Shown here: piece by piece, positions 28,188-37,281 of the stretch
Numbering within the stretch: position 1 is the first letter of the stretch
Layout of the letters: each line of letters opens with the position of its first letter
Assembly: GCA_039193455.1 (NCBI GenBank)
Contig: JBCCWO010000004.1
Coordinates: 62,001 to 126,000, forward strand
Direction of reading: 5' to 3'
From: JBCBGF01 sp039193455
GTDB taxonomy: Bacteria; Pseudomonadota; Alphaproteobacteria; Rhodobacterales; Rhodobacteraceae
Length of the DNA: 64,000 bases
Program-made: the position numbers and the translations under genes
Notes under the pieces: model-generated
What the model saw: the letters and a program-made list of their open reading frames with translations, nothing else
Databases searched by the model: none
What the model was told of the DNA's origin: nothing

Positions 28188-28655
28188 TCAGATGCACTTG
28201 AAATAGTCGAAGGGTTCCAGGCAGTTGCGGCACCGCCACTGCGCCTTGCAGGGGGTCGAGCCGAACTGGCTGATCCGCTCCACCTGGCCCGAGCCGCAAT
28301 GCGGGCACCGCTCTGGTCCGCCGGCTGGCTGCGGCGGGGCAATTCCGTAGGCCTCAAGCTTGGCGCGGCCTTTCTCGGACAGCCAATCGGTGGTCCAGGC
28401 TGGCGCGATCTGGCGTCGGAGTTCGAACTCATCCAGCCCGTGCGCCCGCAAGGCTGCCTCCACCTCCATTGCGATGACGCTCGTCGCGGGACAGCCTGAG
28501 TAAGTCGGCGTGATCGTGACGACCACTCGTTCATCCTCGCGCGAGACATCCCGGATGATCCCCAGGTCAACGACCGAGATCACGGGGATTTCGGGGTCGG
28601 GCACGGCATCGAGCCACCCCCAGATCTCCGCAATCGAGGGCTGGAGTGCTACCAT
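28188..28655 (-). CDS. paaD: Phenylacetyl-CoA epoxidase assembly protein
   Basis: 155 residues. An N-terminal DUF59/MIP18-like domain (VPDPEIPVISVVDLGIIRDV, then PTYSGCPATSVIAMEV) is followed by a C-terminal Cys pair region CPHCGSGQVE and CRNCLEPFDYFKC that looks like a zinc or iron-sulfur site. PaaD is needed for maturation of the epoxidase complex. The ATG lies seven bases inside the end of paaC, typical tight paa packing. Confidence 0.93.
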   Translation of the reverse strand: MVALQPSIAEIWGWLDAVPDPEIPVISVVDLGIIRDVSREDERVVVTITPTYSGCPATSVIAMEVEAALRAHGLDEFELRRQIAPAWTTDWLSEKGRAKLEAYGIAPPQPAGGPERCPHCGSGQVERISQFGSTPCKAQWRCRNCLEPFDYFKCI

Positions 28656-29404
28656 GTCGCCCCCGGATAGACGCGTTGCAGCCATTGCATTTGCGACAGC
28701 ATATGACCCAGATGTTCGCTGTGCCGCGCCCCGGATTTGCCGCCCGAATGTGCGAAAGGATCTGCCGGGATCTCCAAAGTCGCCTCGGTGATCACAGTGC
28801 GGACGGCTTGATGGTAGGCTGTCGCCAAAACCTCCAGATCCGGCGCGACACCGGCCGCTGCCAACGCGCAATCCAGGTCATCCGGCGCCAGCATCTCCCC
28901 CACAAACGGCCACAAGAGATCGAGCGCCGCTTGCATCCGGGCGTGGCTCTCTTCTGTACCATCGCCCAGCCCAATCACCGTCTCCGCTGACCGCTCCAGA
29001 TGATAGCGCACCTCTTTCGATGCCTTCTCGGCGATCTCGGCCACGCGTGGTTCGGTACTGTCGCGTAGCCCCGCCAGCATCAGATCGTGCCAGGCATCGA
29101 AGAGGTACTGCCGCAGGATGGTCTGCCCGAAATCACCGTTCGGTTGCTCGACCAGCAGCACATTCCGAAAATCCCACGCATCGCGCAGCATTGCCAGATC
29201 GTCGGCAGACCGCCCCTGCCCTTCGACCTCTCCGGCGAGCCCCAGCCACATCTGCGTCTGTCCGATCAGGTCAAGCGCGGTGTTGGCGAGCGCAATATCC
29301 TCTTCCAGCACCGGCGCATGGCCGCACCATTCGGACACGCGGTGGCCAAGGACCAGCGTGTTGTCCCCCATGCGCAACAGGAACTGAAAGAGCGCGTCCG
29401 CCAT
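28649..29404 (-). CDS. paaC: Phenylacetyl-CoA epoxidase structural subunit
   Basis: 251 residues of the ferritin-like PaaA/PaaC family, lacking a full diiron ligand set. LLRMGDNTLVLGHRVSEWCG opens the fold, and KEVRYHLERSAETVIGLGDG is the retained helix. It forms the scaffold partner of PaaA. An in-frame GTG at 29407 exists, but ATG 29404 overlaps the paaB stop by one base and was preferred. Confidence 0.94.
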   Translation of the reverse strand: MADALFQFLLRMGDNTLVLGHRVSEWCGHAPVLEEDIALANTALDLIGQTQMWLGLAGEVEGQGRSADDLAMLRDAWDFRNVLLVEQPNGDFGQTILRQYLFDAWHDLMLAGLRDSTEPRVAEIAEKASKEVRYHLERSAETVIGLGDGTEESHARMQAALDLLWPFVGEMLAPDDLDCALAAAGVAPDLEVLATAYHQAVRTVITEATLEIPADPFAHSGGKSGARHSEHLGHMLSQMQWLQRVYPGATW

Positions 29405-29703
29405 CACATATGCCCCGCCTCGTCGGGGATGTCGAAAAAGGTGGGGTGGCGATAGACCTTGGACTGCGCGGGCTCATACAGCGGCCCCTTGTCCGAGGGC
29501 GAAGAGGCCGCGATGTGCCGCGCCTCGACCGCCCAGATCGAAACGCCCTCATTGCGGCGGGTGTAGACATCGCGCGCGTTCTTGATCGCCATCTCGGCAT
29601 CGGGCGCATGGAGGCTGCCCACATGCCGGTGGTTCAGCCCGTGCTGGCCACGGATGAAGATTTCCCACAGGGGCCATTCGTGGCGGGATGGCGTATCAGT
29701 CAT
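29404..29703 (-). CDS. paaB: Phenylacetyl-CoA epoxidase subunit B
   Basis: 99 residues. WPLWEIFIRGQHGLNHRHVG, AIKNARDVYTRRNEGVSIWA and the C-terminal KVYRHPTFFDIPDE are typical of PaaB, the small subunit that bridges PaaA-PaaC dimers. Its ATG overlaps the stop of the membrane-protein gene by four bases (ATGA), and its stop overlaps paaC. Confidence 0.95.
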   Translation of the reverse strand: MTDTPSRHEWPLWEIFIRGQHGLNHRHVGSLHAPDAEMAIKNARDVYTRRNEGVSIWAVEARHIAASSPSDKGPLYEPAQSKVYRHPTFFDIPDEAGHM

Positions 29704-30119
29704 GCGCGTCTCTCCTCTTCTGGCGCGCTGCCGATGTCTTGCAACCACAAAACAGTCAAAACCACGGCGAGCCCGCCGAAGGCGACGGTAATCGCCCAGT
29801 AGGCCAAGGTCCCGTGGCCATCGAGCACGCTTGCCAATGCATCGGACATGTTTACGGCGACGAGACCTGCGACAGTGCCCCAGATCGATACCAGCGCATA
29901 GGGCACCATGAGACGGTGCCGCGATGCGCCTAAAAACAGTGAGACATAGGTGATGAGTGTAAAGGCTATGATCTTGTCCTGATAAGCGTAGAACGGCGTG
30001 TCCCAATAGACGAACAGGACGGGCCACTTCAGGCCCAAGAAGTGCGCTGTCCCCATGCAGACGAAGAACGCAACGCACGTGAGCAGCAGGGTTCGCAGCA
30101 GCGGGGAGGGACTTTCCAT
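29700..30119 (-). CDS. Four-helix membrane protein inserted between paaA and paaB
   Basis: 139 residues, four predicted membrane segments: LLRTLLLTCVAFFVCMG, KIIAFTLITYVSLFLGA, VPYALVSIWGTVAGLVAVNM and WAITVAFGGLAVVLTVLWL. I recognise no family motif with confidence. It starts 10 bases after paaA and overlaps paaB by four bases, so it belongs to the operon. Known paa operons keep paaA and paaB adjacent, which makes this insertion noteworthy. Possible roles are membrane tethering of the epoxidase or permeability to an intermediate, both speculative. Confidence 0.75.
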   Translation of the reverse strand: MESPSPLLRTLLLTCVAFFVCMGTAHFLGLKWPVLFVYWDTPFYAYQDKIIAFTLITYVSLFLGASRHRLMVPYALVSIWGTVAGLVAVNMSDALASVLDGHGTLAYWAITVAFGGLAVVLTVLWLQDIGSAPEEERRA

Positions 30120-30129
30120 GCGGGCCACC

Positions 30130-31122
30130 CTATTCCGCCGCCACGTTCCGGGCAGCTTTCTTACGCGCATGCGCCATCAGCCCGTCGCGCACCCAGACGC
30201 CATCGTCCCACGCCTTTTGCCGCGCCGCGATGCGTTCGGCGTTGCAGGGGCCGTTGCCCTTGAGCACCTCGTAGAATTCAGACCAGTCGGGCTCGGTGAA
30301 GTCGTAATGCCCGGTCTCTTCGTTCCACTTCAGATCCGGGTCCGGCACTGTAAGCCCCAGAAACGCGGCCTGCGGTGCGGTCTGGTCGACGAATTTCTGG
30401 CGCAACTCGTCATTGGTGTTGATCTTGATTTTCCAGGCCATCGACTGCGCCGAGTGCACGCTGTCTTTGTCGGACGGCCCGAACATCATCAGCGAGGGGT
30501 ACCAGAACCGATCCAGCGCATCCTGCGCCATCCGCTTTTGCGCCTCGGTCCCGTTCGCCATCTTCATCATGATGTCGAAGCCCTGGCGCTGGTGGAACGA
30601 CTCTTCCTTGCAAATCCGGATCATCGCCCGGGAATACGGACCGTAGGACGTGCGCTGAAGCGGCACCTGGTTCATGATCGCCGCCCCATCGACCAGCCAG
30701 CCCACCGCGCCCATGTCCGCCCAGGTCAGCGTTGGATAGTTGAAGATCGAGGAATACTTCATCTTCCCCGACAGCAGATCCTCGGTCAGCGCGTCGCGGC
30801 TGACCCCCAACGTCTCGGCGGCGCAATAGAGGTAGAGGCCGTGCCCGGCCTCGTCCTGCACCTTGGCGAGCAGGATTGCCTTGCGCTCCAGCGTTGGCGC
30901 GCGGGTGATCCAGTTGCCTTCGGGCAGTTGCCCCACAATCTCGGAATGCGCGTGCTGGCCGATCTGGCGGATAAGCGTCTTGCGGTAACCCTCGGGCATC
31001 CAGTCCTTGGGTTCGATCTTTTCGCCCGCGTCGATGCGGTCCTGGAACCGGCGTTCCTCCTCGGACATCTCCTCGCGCGATTTCACGCCCGCGCCGGTTG
31101 ATTGAACCATCTGTGCATACAT
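30130..31122 (-). CDS. paaA: Phenylacetyl-CoA epoxidase catalytic subunit (diiron)
   Basis: 330 residues, ferritin-like monooxygenase. Two ExxH-type iron ligand motifs are visible: KVQDEAGHGLYLY and CKEESFHQRQGF. It epoxidises the aromatic ring of phenylacetyl-CoA to the 1,2-epoxide. AGGAGGA, seven bases before the ATG, is a strong ribosome-binding site. The complex genes paaABCDE follow, though paaF/G/H/I/K were not found in this window. Confidence 0.96.
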   Translation of the reverse strand: MYAQMVQSTGAGVKSREEMSEEERRFQDRIDAGEKIEPKDWMPEGYRKTLIRQIGQHAHSEIVGQLPEGNWITRAPTLERKAILLAKVQDEAGHGLYLYCAAETLGVSRDALTEDLLSGKMKYSSIFNYPTLTWADMGAVGWLVDGAAIMNQVPLQRTSYGPYSRAMIRICKEESFHQRQGFDIMMKMANGTEAQKRMAQDALDRFWYPSLMMFGPSDKDSVHSAQSMAWKIKINTNDELRQKFVDQTAPQAAFLGLTVPDPDLKWNEETGHYDFTEPDWSEFYEVLKGNGPCNAERIAARQKAWDDGVWVRDGLMAHARKKAARNVAAE

Positions 31123-31135
31123 CGCGCGATCCTCC

Positions 31136-32341
31136 TCAGATCCGTTCGATCACCATGGCGGTGCCCTGCCCGACACCAACGCACATCGTACAAAGTCCGT
31201 AGCGCCCGCCAGTTCGCGAGAGCTGTCGCGCCGCCGTCAGGACAAGCCGCGCGCCCGACATTCCCAGCGGATGGCCCAGCGCAATCGCCCCGCCGTTGGG
31301 GTTCACGTGGGGCGCATCATCGGGCACGCCAAGCGCGCGCAGTGTCGCAAGCGCCTGAGCCGCGAACGCCTCGTTCAACTCAATCACATCCATATCGTCG
31401 ATGGACAGACCGACCCGGTCCAGCACCTTACGGCTCGCGCTCACCGGCCCGATGCCCATGACGCGGGGTTCAACGCCGGACGAGGCCGTTGCCAGGATGC
31501 GGGCCAAGGGTGTCAACCCATTGCCCTTGGCGACGGCATCGCTTGTGATCAACAGCGCCGCCGCGCCATCGTTGACACCGCTGGAGTTACCCGCGGTCAC
31601 GGTCAGATCGGGCCCGTTGATCCCCTTAAGGGTCGCCAGTTTTTCTGCACGTGTTCCCGGACGCGGATGCTCATCCTTTGCCACGACAATCGGGTCACCC
31701 TTCCGCTGCGGGATGGTCACGGGCGCTATTTCATCGCCAAAAACACCCGCCGCCTCTGCCGCAGCCCAGCGCGCCTGCGATCGCGCGGCAAAGGCATCCT
31801 GATCCGCGCGCAACACGTCATAGTCCTGCGCGACGTTGTCGGCCGTCTCTGGCATGGTGTCTGTACCAAACGCGGCCTTCATCGCCGGGTTCACAAAGCG
31901 CCAGCCAATCGTTGTGTCATAGACTTCGGCCTCCCGGCTGAACGCGCCTTCCGCCTTTGGCATAACGAAGGGAGCGCGGCTCATGCTCTCAACGCCCCCC
32001 GCGATGCAGATGTCGTAATCGCCGGCCTTGATCCCCCGCGCAGCAAAACCGATGGCATCCATCCCGCTTGCACAGAGCCGGTTCAACGTGATCCCCGGCA
32101 CATCCACCGGCAGACCCGCAAGCAAGGCCGCCATCCGGGCAACGTTGCGGTTCGACTCGCCCGCCTGATTGGCATCGCCCAGGATCACCTCATCCACCTG
32201 CGCCCAATCGAGATCGGGGTAGCGGTCCATGAGTGCGCGGATCGGGATGGCCGCCAGATCATCGGTACGCACAGACGCCAACGCCCCGCCATAGCGGCCA
32301 ATGGGCGTGCGCACACCGTCACAGATCACGGCGTCTGGCAT
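31136..32341 (-). CDS. paaJ: Acetyl-CoA acyltransferase, 3-oxoadipyl-CoA/3-oxo-5,6-dehydrosuberyl-CoA thiolase
   Basis: 401 residues of the thiolase family. The nucleophile Cys is in LNRLCASGMD, and the other active-site residues are in GGAIALGHPLGMSGARL (His) and CTMCVGVGQG (Cys). Position just before paaA points to the PaaJ/PcaF function, releasing acetyl-CoA from the ring-opened product and later succinyl-CoA. The start at 32341 follows GGAGGAG by five to six bases. Whether it serves phenylacetate, protocatechuate or both cannot be told. Confidence 0.88.
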   Translation of the reverse strand: MPDAVICDGVRTPIGRYGGALASVRTDDLAAIPIRALMDRYPDLDWAQVDEVILGDANQAGESNRNVARMAALLAGLPVDVPGITLNRLCASGMDAIGFAARGIKAGDYDICIAGGVESMSRAPFVMPKAEGAFSREAEVYDTTIGWRFVNPAMKAAFGTDTMPETADNVAQDYDVLRADQDAFAARSQARWAAAEAAGVFGDEIAPVTIPQRKGDPIVVAKDEHPRPGTRAEKLATLKGINGPDLTVTAGNSSGVNDGAAALLITSDAVAKGNGLTPLARILATASSGVEPRVMGIGPVSASRKVLDRVGLSIDDMDVIELNEAFAAQALATLRALGVPDDAPHVNPNGGAIALGHPLGMSGARLVLTAARQLSRTGGRYGLCTMCVGVGQGTAMVIERI

Positions 32342-32423
32342 GGGTCTCCTCCACAAGGCGCGTCGTTGCGCGCCGTATGCGGACTATAGACCGAAACCAA
32401 AGTATTGCCAACCGCGCGGTCGG

Positions 32424-33308
32424 TTATAGTAAGCTGTCGGGCATCTTCTGTTCTGCAGCCGTGTTTGCGCGGCGGAAGTAGAGGGTTACCAGTGTTGAGA
32501 TAATCACGATGAACAGCGAATAGAGCACGGGCACCGCCATGATCGCCTGACCCTCTTCGCCGCCGCCAAAGGTAAAGACGATGATCGCCACCGCAAGCGG
32601 CCCGTTCTGGATCCCTGTTTCAAGCGCCACGGTCCGGGCGTTGCGCGGGTGCAGGCGCAGGCTGCGGGCGAAGGCATAGCCGATCATGATCCCAAAGAGC
32701 CCCAGCCCGATCGACGCCACGTATGTTGCTGCCGTCGTTTCAAGCAAGAACTGCCAGTTGCGGGGGATCCAGCTGACCATCAGGAACAGGATGAAAAAGA
32801 GCGCAAGCGCCGAACCAAAGAACTCGGTCACCGCGCCGACATTCGCGCTGATCCGGCGCAGGACCATGCCGATGCCCACCGGCACCAGAAGCAGGATCAG
32901 CGTGATGATGATGTTCTCGCGCGGAATCTCGAGGTCCAGCGCGGTTGCATAGAGCACCAGGATGACCGGGATCAGAACCACGCCGCTGACCGTGGACGTC
33001 ACCGTCATCAGCACCGACAAGGCCAGATTGCCCTTGGAAAAGTACGTGAAGATATTCGACGTGGTACCGCCCGGCATGCAGGACATGATCAGGATCCCGA
33101 TGGCGATCACCTCGGGCACCGTCAGCAGCGTCGCCAGCAGGAAGCCGATGAACGGCATGAATCCGTATTGCGAAATCACGCCAATCGCCAAGCCATAGGG
33201 CCGCCGCAAGGCAAGGTAGAAGTCGCGCGGGGTCAGCGATGCGCCCATCCCGAGCATGATCACAAAGATCATCAGCGCCAGTACGGCCTGTTCGAACGCG
33301 CCGACCAT
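32424..33308 (-). CDS. Bile acid:sodium symporter family (BASS) transporter
   Basis: 294 residues, nine to ten hydrophobic helices. IGILIMSCMPGGTTSNIFTY is the hallmark of the family's sodium-site crossover region, and ALETGIQNGPLAVAIIVFTF is the second inverted repeat. Bacterial members move organic anions such as pyruvate, pantoate or bile acids with sodium. It sits between fadD and the paa genes on the same strand, so uptake of an aromatic or fatty acid is conceivable, but no motif shows this. Confidence 0.87.
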   Translation of the reverse strand: MVGAFEQAVLALMIFVIMLGMGASLTPRDFYLALRRPYGLAIGVISQYGFMPFIGFLLATLLTVPEVIAIGILIMSCMPGGTTSNIFTYFSKGNLALSVLMTVTSTVSGVVLIPVILVLYATALDLEIPRENIIITLILLLVPVGIGMVLRRISANVGAVTEFFGSALALFFILFLMVSWIPRNWQFLLETTAATYVASIGLGLFGIMIGYAFARSLRLHPRNARTVALETGIQNGPLAVAIIVFTFGGGEEGQAIMAVPVLYSLFIVIISTLVTLYFRRANTAAEQKMPDSLL

Positions 33309-33311
33309 CGA

Positions 33312-35033
33312 CTATTCCGCCGCCATGCGGGCCAATTCCTCGGCCCGCAGGTCCTTGCGCAGGATCTTTCCAACGTTTGATTTTGGCAGATGATCGCGGA
33401 ATTCAACGCGCTTGGGCACCTTGTAGGCGGTCAGATGCTCTTTGCAGTGTGCCCGGATATCGCCCTCACCAACGCCATCGTCGCGCCGGACGATGAAGGC
33501 CTTCACCGCCTCGCCGGTATCGCCATCCGGCACGCCGATCACCGCCGCTTCCAGAATGCCGGGATGCGTGGCAAGACAATCCTCGATCTCGTTGGGATAG
33601 ACGTTGAAGCCCGAGACAACGACCATGTCCTTCTTGCGATCCACGATTGTGAAGTAGCCGTCTTCATCCATCACGCCGATATCGCCGGTCAGAAACCAGC
33701 CATCGCGCATGGCATGCGCCGTCTCGTCGGGTCTGTTCCAATACCCGGCCATCACCTGCGGGCCCTTGGCCGCAATCTCGCCCGGCTCGCCCATCGCAAC
33801 AGGTTTGCCGTCATCGCCGAGACACACCAACTCGGTCGAGGGCAGCGGTACGCCGATCGAGCCAGGTCGGATCTTTCCGACCGGGTTCGACGTCAGGATC
33901 GGCGAGGTCTCGGTCAGGCCATAGCCTTGCAACAGCGGCTTGCCGGTCAATGCCTCCCATCGCTCTGCCACGGCGGCCTGCAGGGCCATGCCCCCGGCAG
34001 AGGCGAACTTCAGATGCTTTGGCGGGCTGTCATTGAACCAGATTTCGTGGGTCAACCCGTTGAACAGCGTATTCACGCCGCTCAGCCAGGTGATCCGATA
34101 ATTCTCGAACGCGCGTTTGAGGTTCATCAAGGGGCGCGGGCTGGGGATCAGGACATTGCGAGAGCCAAGCCAGTAGAAGCCCAAGAGGTTCACCGTGAAG
34201 GCAAAGATGTGATACATCGGCAGGGCGGTGAGCGCCGTCTCTTCGCCCCGCTCCAACCCCGTGATCATTTCCATGGTCTGTTCCATGTTCATGATCAGAT
34301 TGGCATGGGTCAGCATCGCGCCCTTGGCCACCCCGGTCGTACCGCCCGTGTACTGCAGGCACGCCGTATCATCGGGTGCGACGGCCTGATGATACTGATC
34401 CACCTCGATATGTTCGGACTGGCGATGCGCCCGCCCGGCGTCCAGCGCATCCGGCAGCCGAATGTGAGGCACCTCGACAGGCCGCACCGACTGATCCCAG
34501 TATTTCTGTACAAGGCCCACGATCCCGCGCGGCAGGCTGGGCAGAAACTCGGCCAGGCGGGTGACGATGATATTGGGGATCGGATGGCCCCGCGTTGCGT
34601 CGGGGATCTTGTCCGCGAACATATCGATGATCACCAGCGCGTGAGGCTCGGCATCGGCGAACTGCTTGGCCATCTCTTCGGCGGTATAAAGCGGGTTGAC
34701 GTTCACAAGGATGCAGCCCGCCTTCAGAATGCCGAAAGCGGCCACCGGAAAGCTGAGGCAGTTGGGCATCTGCAAGGCGACGCGGTCGCCCGCGCTCAGA
34801 CCCGCCACCTCGCGCAGGTAGACTGCAAAGGCGTCGGACATCTCGTCCACTTGCGAAAAACTCAGCGTCCCGTTCATGCCGTTCGGCAGGCACAGGGTGA
34901 ACGCTGGATCGTTTCCGTAGGTTTGCGACACCGAGCGGATCAAGTCGCCGATGGTGCGATAGGACGCGCCCGCCAGCTCGGCACGGGTTCCCGGTGCATA
35001 GAACGCCTTCCACGGGCGATCAGCTGATGTCAT
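33312..35033 (-). CDS. fadD: Long-chain fatty acid--CoA ligase (AMP-forming)
   Basis: 573 residues of the adenylate-forming superfamily. The P-loop-like YTGGTTGVAKGAMLTH, LLQGYGLTETSPIL (A5), GWFLTGDIG (A7) and the catalytic Lys in PKSNVGKILRKDL (A10) are all present. It activates free acids to acyl-CoA. The long-chain class is suggested by length and by the IRPGSIGVPLPSTEL region. As the only ligase near the paa genes it might also activate an aromatic acid, though it does not look like PaaK. GGAGGATCCG precedes the ATG. Confidence 0.88.
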   Translation of the reverse strand: MTSADRPWKAFYAPGTRAELAGASYRTIGDLIRSVSQTYGNDPAFTLCLPNGMNGTLSFSQVDEMSDAFAVYLREVAGLSAGDRVALQMPNCLSFPVAAFGILKAGCILVNVNPLYTAEEMAKQFADAEPHALVIIDMFADKIPDATRGHPIPNIIVTRLAEFLPSLPRGIVGLVQKYWDQSVRPVEVPHIRLPDALDAGRAHRQSEHIEVDQYHQAVAPDDTACLQYTGGTTGVAKGAMLTHANLIMNMEQTMEMITGLERGEETALTALPMYHIFAFTVNLLGFYWLGSRNVLIPSPRPLMNLKRAFENYRITWLSGVNTLFNGLTHEIWFNDSPPKHLKFASAGGMALQAAVAERWEALTGKPLLQGYGLTETSPILTSNPVGKIRPGSIGVPLPSTELVCLGDDGKPVAMGEPGEIAAKGPQVMAGYWNRPDETAHAMRDGWFLTGDIGVMDEDGYFTIVDRKKDMVVVSGFNVYPNEIEDCLATHPGILEAAVIGVPDGDTGEAVKAFIVRRDDGVGEGDIRAHCKEHLTAYKVPKRVEFRDHLPKSNVGKILRKDLRAEELARMAAE

Positions 35034-35136
35034 CGGATCCTCCCAAAACCCAACGCTGGCGCGCGACCTTAGCCGCTGACACGCGAATGTCGATCATTGT
35101 CATCCCGTAGTCGTAGGTGACGTTGCGCCAGATGCG

Positions 35137-36552
35137 CTAGTCTTTACCTAGGTTTGGGGCGTCAAAGAGCACACCCGGATTGAGCAGCCCCTCAGGATCA
35201 AGCGCCTGTTTGATCGCCCGCATCGCCGTAAGTTGCGCAGGGTCCTTGCGCGCCGCCAAAAGCCCGGCCTTGGCCCGCCCGATGCCGTGTTCGGCGCTGA
35301 ACGACCCCCGATGGGCGATCAGCAGATCGGTTAACCTGTCGAAGAAGGTATCGATGTCCGGGGCCGTGTCGTTTGCGGGCACCACCGCATAGTGGATGTT
35401 GCCATCGCCCAGATGCCCAACCAGCAGCGGACGCACACCCGCTGACGCGGCAAGCGGGGCGGCTTTGTCGATGAAAGCCGGGACTTCGGACAGGGGAAGG
35501 GACGCGTCGATATGTGCGAAATCATGGGCGCTCAGCGTTTCCAGCACAGCCTCGCGCACCGCCCAGAATGCGGCGCGCTGGGCGCCCGATTGCGCAATCG
35601 CACCGTCGCGGATGTGCCCGGCCTCCATCGCCTCCTGAAGCACCTGCATCAGAACCCTGTCCAGATGGCTTTGCCCATCTTCTGTCGGGCGCGCATCGTC
35701 AGCGCGGGTCGAGGCAAGCTCGACCAGCACTTGGGTCTCGGCGATCTCCTCCATGGGCGCGCGCAAATCCGGCCGGTGCGCCAGAATTGCGCGCAGCATC
35801 TCGCCCGGCAGCCATTCGAACGCCTCGACCAATCCCCCGGTCGCATCCTGAAAGGCGTTGAGCACGTCAAGCGCCGCCCCAAGATCGGCGAGGCTGAGGA
35901 ACGCCGTTGCGCGCACACGCGGCGTCGGCAAAAGCCGAAGCACGGCGGCGGTGATGATCCCCAGCGTTCCTTCCGAGCCGCACAAAAGGTGCCGCAGGTC
36001 ATACCCCGAGTTGTCCTTGCGCAATCCGGTCAGGCCGTGGATCACCTGACCATCGGCCATCACCGCCTCGACCCCCAGGCACAGGTCGCGGGCATTGCCG
36101 TACCGCAACACGTTCGAGCCACCGGCATTCGTGGCCAAAGCCCCCCCGATCTGAGCCGTGCCGCGCGCCGCAAACATCAGCGGGAAATCGAGCCCTTGGT
36201 CGGCGACAGCTTCTTGCAGCGTTTGCAGCACGACGCCCGCGTCAACGGTCGCCGTACGGGCCGCGGTATCGATCTGCCGGATGCGGTTCATCCGACTGAG
36301 GGAAAGGACGATCCCCCCGCGCGGGCCCGGGACACTGCCGCCTGACACCGAGGTATTGCCGCTTTGAACGGTGATCGGCACCTGTTGCGCCCGCGCCGCG
36401 ACCACAATGCGGGCAACCTCGGCGGTGTTGCCCGGGCGCAGAACCGCATCCGCCGCGCCCGTATAGGCCCCCGTCCAATCGGTGAGATGGGGCGCCGCAG
36501 CGGATCCGGTGATCACGTTGTCGGCCCCAACGATGTCTGCCCAGGCCGTCAC
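35137..36552 (-). CDS. FAD-binding oxidoreductase (GlcD/D-lactate dehydrogenase-like)
   Basis: 471 residues. A PCMH-type FAD domain (ITVQSGNTSVSGGSVPGPRG, GTAQIGGALATNAGGSNVLR) is followed by an FAD-oxidase C-terminal domain (VGHLGDGNIHYAVV and EHGIGRAKAGLLAA). Family members oxidise 2-hydroxyacids such as D-lactate or D-2-hydroxyglutarate and pass electrons to cytochrome c or ETF. The start is a GTG at 36552, 13 bases after the Nudix stop, so the two may be co-transcribed. Exact substrate not resolved. Confidence 0.87.
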   Translation of the reverse strand: MTAWADIVGADNVITGSAAAPHLTDWTGAYTGAADAVLRPGNTAEVARIVVAARAQQVPITVQSGNTSVSGGSVPGPRGGIVLSLSRMNRIRQIDTAARTATVDAGVVLQTLQEAVADQGLDFPLMFAARGTAQIGGALATNAGGSNVLRYGNARDLCLGVEAVMADGQVIHGLTGLRKDNSGYDLRHLLCGSEGTLGIITAAVLRLLPTPRVRATAFLSLADLGAALDVLNAFQDATGGLVEAFEWLPGEMLRAILAHRPDLRAPMEEIAETQVLVELASTRADDARPTEDGQSHLDRVLMQVLQEAMEAGHIRDGAIAQSGAQRAAFWAVREAVLETLSAHDFAHIDASLPLSEVPAFIDKAAPLAASAGVRPLLVGHLGDGNIHYAVVPANDTAPDIDTFFDRLTDLLIAHRGSFSAEHGIGRAKAGLLAARKDPAQLTAMRAIKQALDPEGLLNPGVLFDAPNLGKD

Positions 36553-36565
36553 GCAGCGCCTGCCA

Positions 36566-37048
36566 TCAGCGCTTTTTCAGGATCGCGCGGAGGCCGGGGT
36601 CTTGCATCGGCTCTTGCGCAAGGCGTTCGAGGATGGCCTGCAGCTCTGGCTCGTCCACCCGCTTCGCCGCATTGGCGAGACTGAACCACCGCCGTTTGCG
36701 ATCGCGACGCTCTTTCCAGCGCTTTTGCAAACGCTCGACCACCATCGGGTAAAGCTTTACGCGCACCGGCACCCCGTGGCCATCGTCAAGGATCTTGGTG
36801 TAGCGATACTTGCCCAAAGGATCGGTACCGACAAAACCCACCGCCCCGGCTTCTTCCAACGCCTCAATCTCGGCCGCGCGCCACGGCTTTTTCCCATCCA
36901 TCGTCCAACCCTTGGGCATGACCCAGCGTTGGGTCCCGCGCGAGGTCACCATCAGGACTTGCAGGGTGCCGTCCTCTTTGACCTTGATCGGCAGCGCGGC
37001 AATCTGGCGCGCGGGATGGGATTTGGTCGCTTTCCGGAGCGCAGGCAT
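36566..37048 (-). CDS. Nudix hydrolase, diphosphoinositol-polyphosphate-phosphatase-like
   Basis: 160 residues. PKGWTMDGKKPWRAAEIEALEEAG is a Nudix box in which the metal-binding core E-x2-E-E is intact; the first conserved Glu is Lys and the usual Arg is Ile. The same relaxed pattern occurs in the bacterial DIPP-like branch. The C-terminal basic KRWKERRDRKRRWFSL is also typical of that branch. It likely hydrolyses a nucleotide or polyphosphate diphosphate. Start at 37048 gives the usual length. Confidence 0.8.
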   Translation of the reverse strand: MPALRKATKSHPARQIAALPIKVKEDGTLQVLMVTSRGTQRWVMPKGWTMDGKKPWRAAEIEALEEAGAVGFVGTDPLGKYRYTKILDDGHGVPVRVKLYPMVVERLQKRWKERRDRKRRWFSLANAAKRVDEPELQAILERLAQEPMQDPGLRAILKKR

Positions 37049-37281
37049 CACGTCCGTCCGCCAGATTTCACTTGGATTCTGTGCGGAACACCCATGATTT
37101 CGAACGGTCTTTTTTCGGTTGCCACCGAAACTCTGCCTCAAGTCTTTTGTCGAGTGGCCCAAGGGAACATGTGCGACCGCGTACCGCAACATGGAATCTG
37201 GCTTGCGTCGAAAGACTCGCCAGCCGCGGCACGAACGTGTTATCACCACCGCGGGGTGAGGCCTAACAGATTGGGCCGCAC

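Noticed and set aside
33390..35027. Open frame antisense to fadD
   Set aside because: The acyl-CoA ligase motifs are intact on the minus strand; the antisense product lacks any motif.
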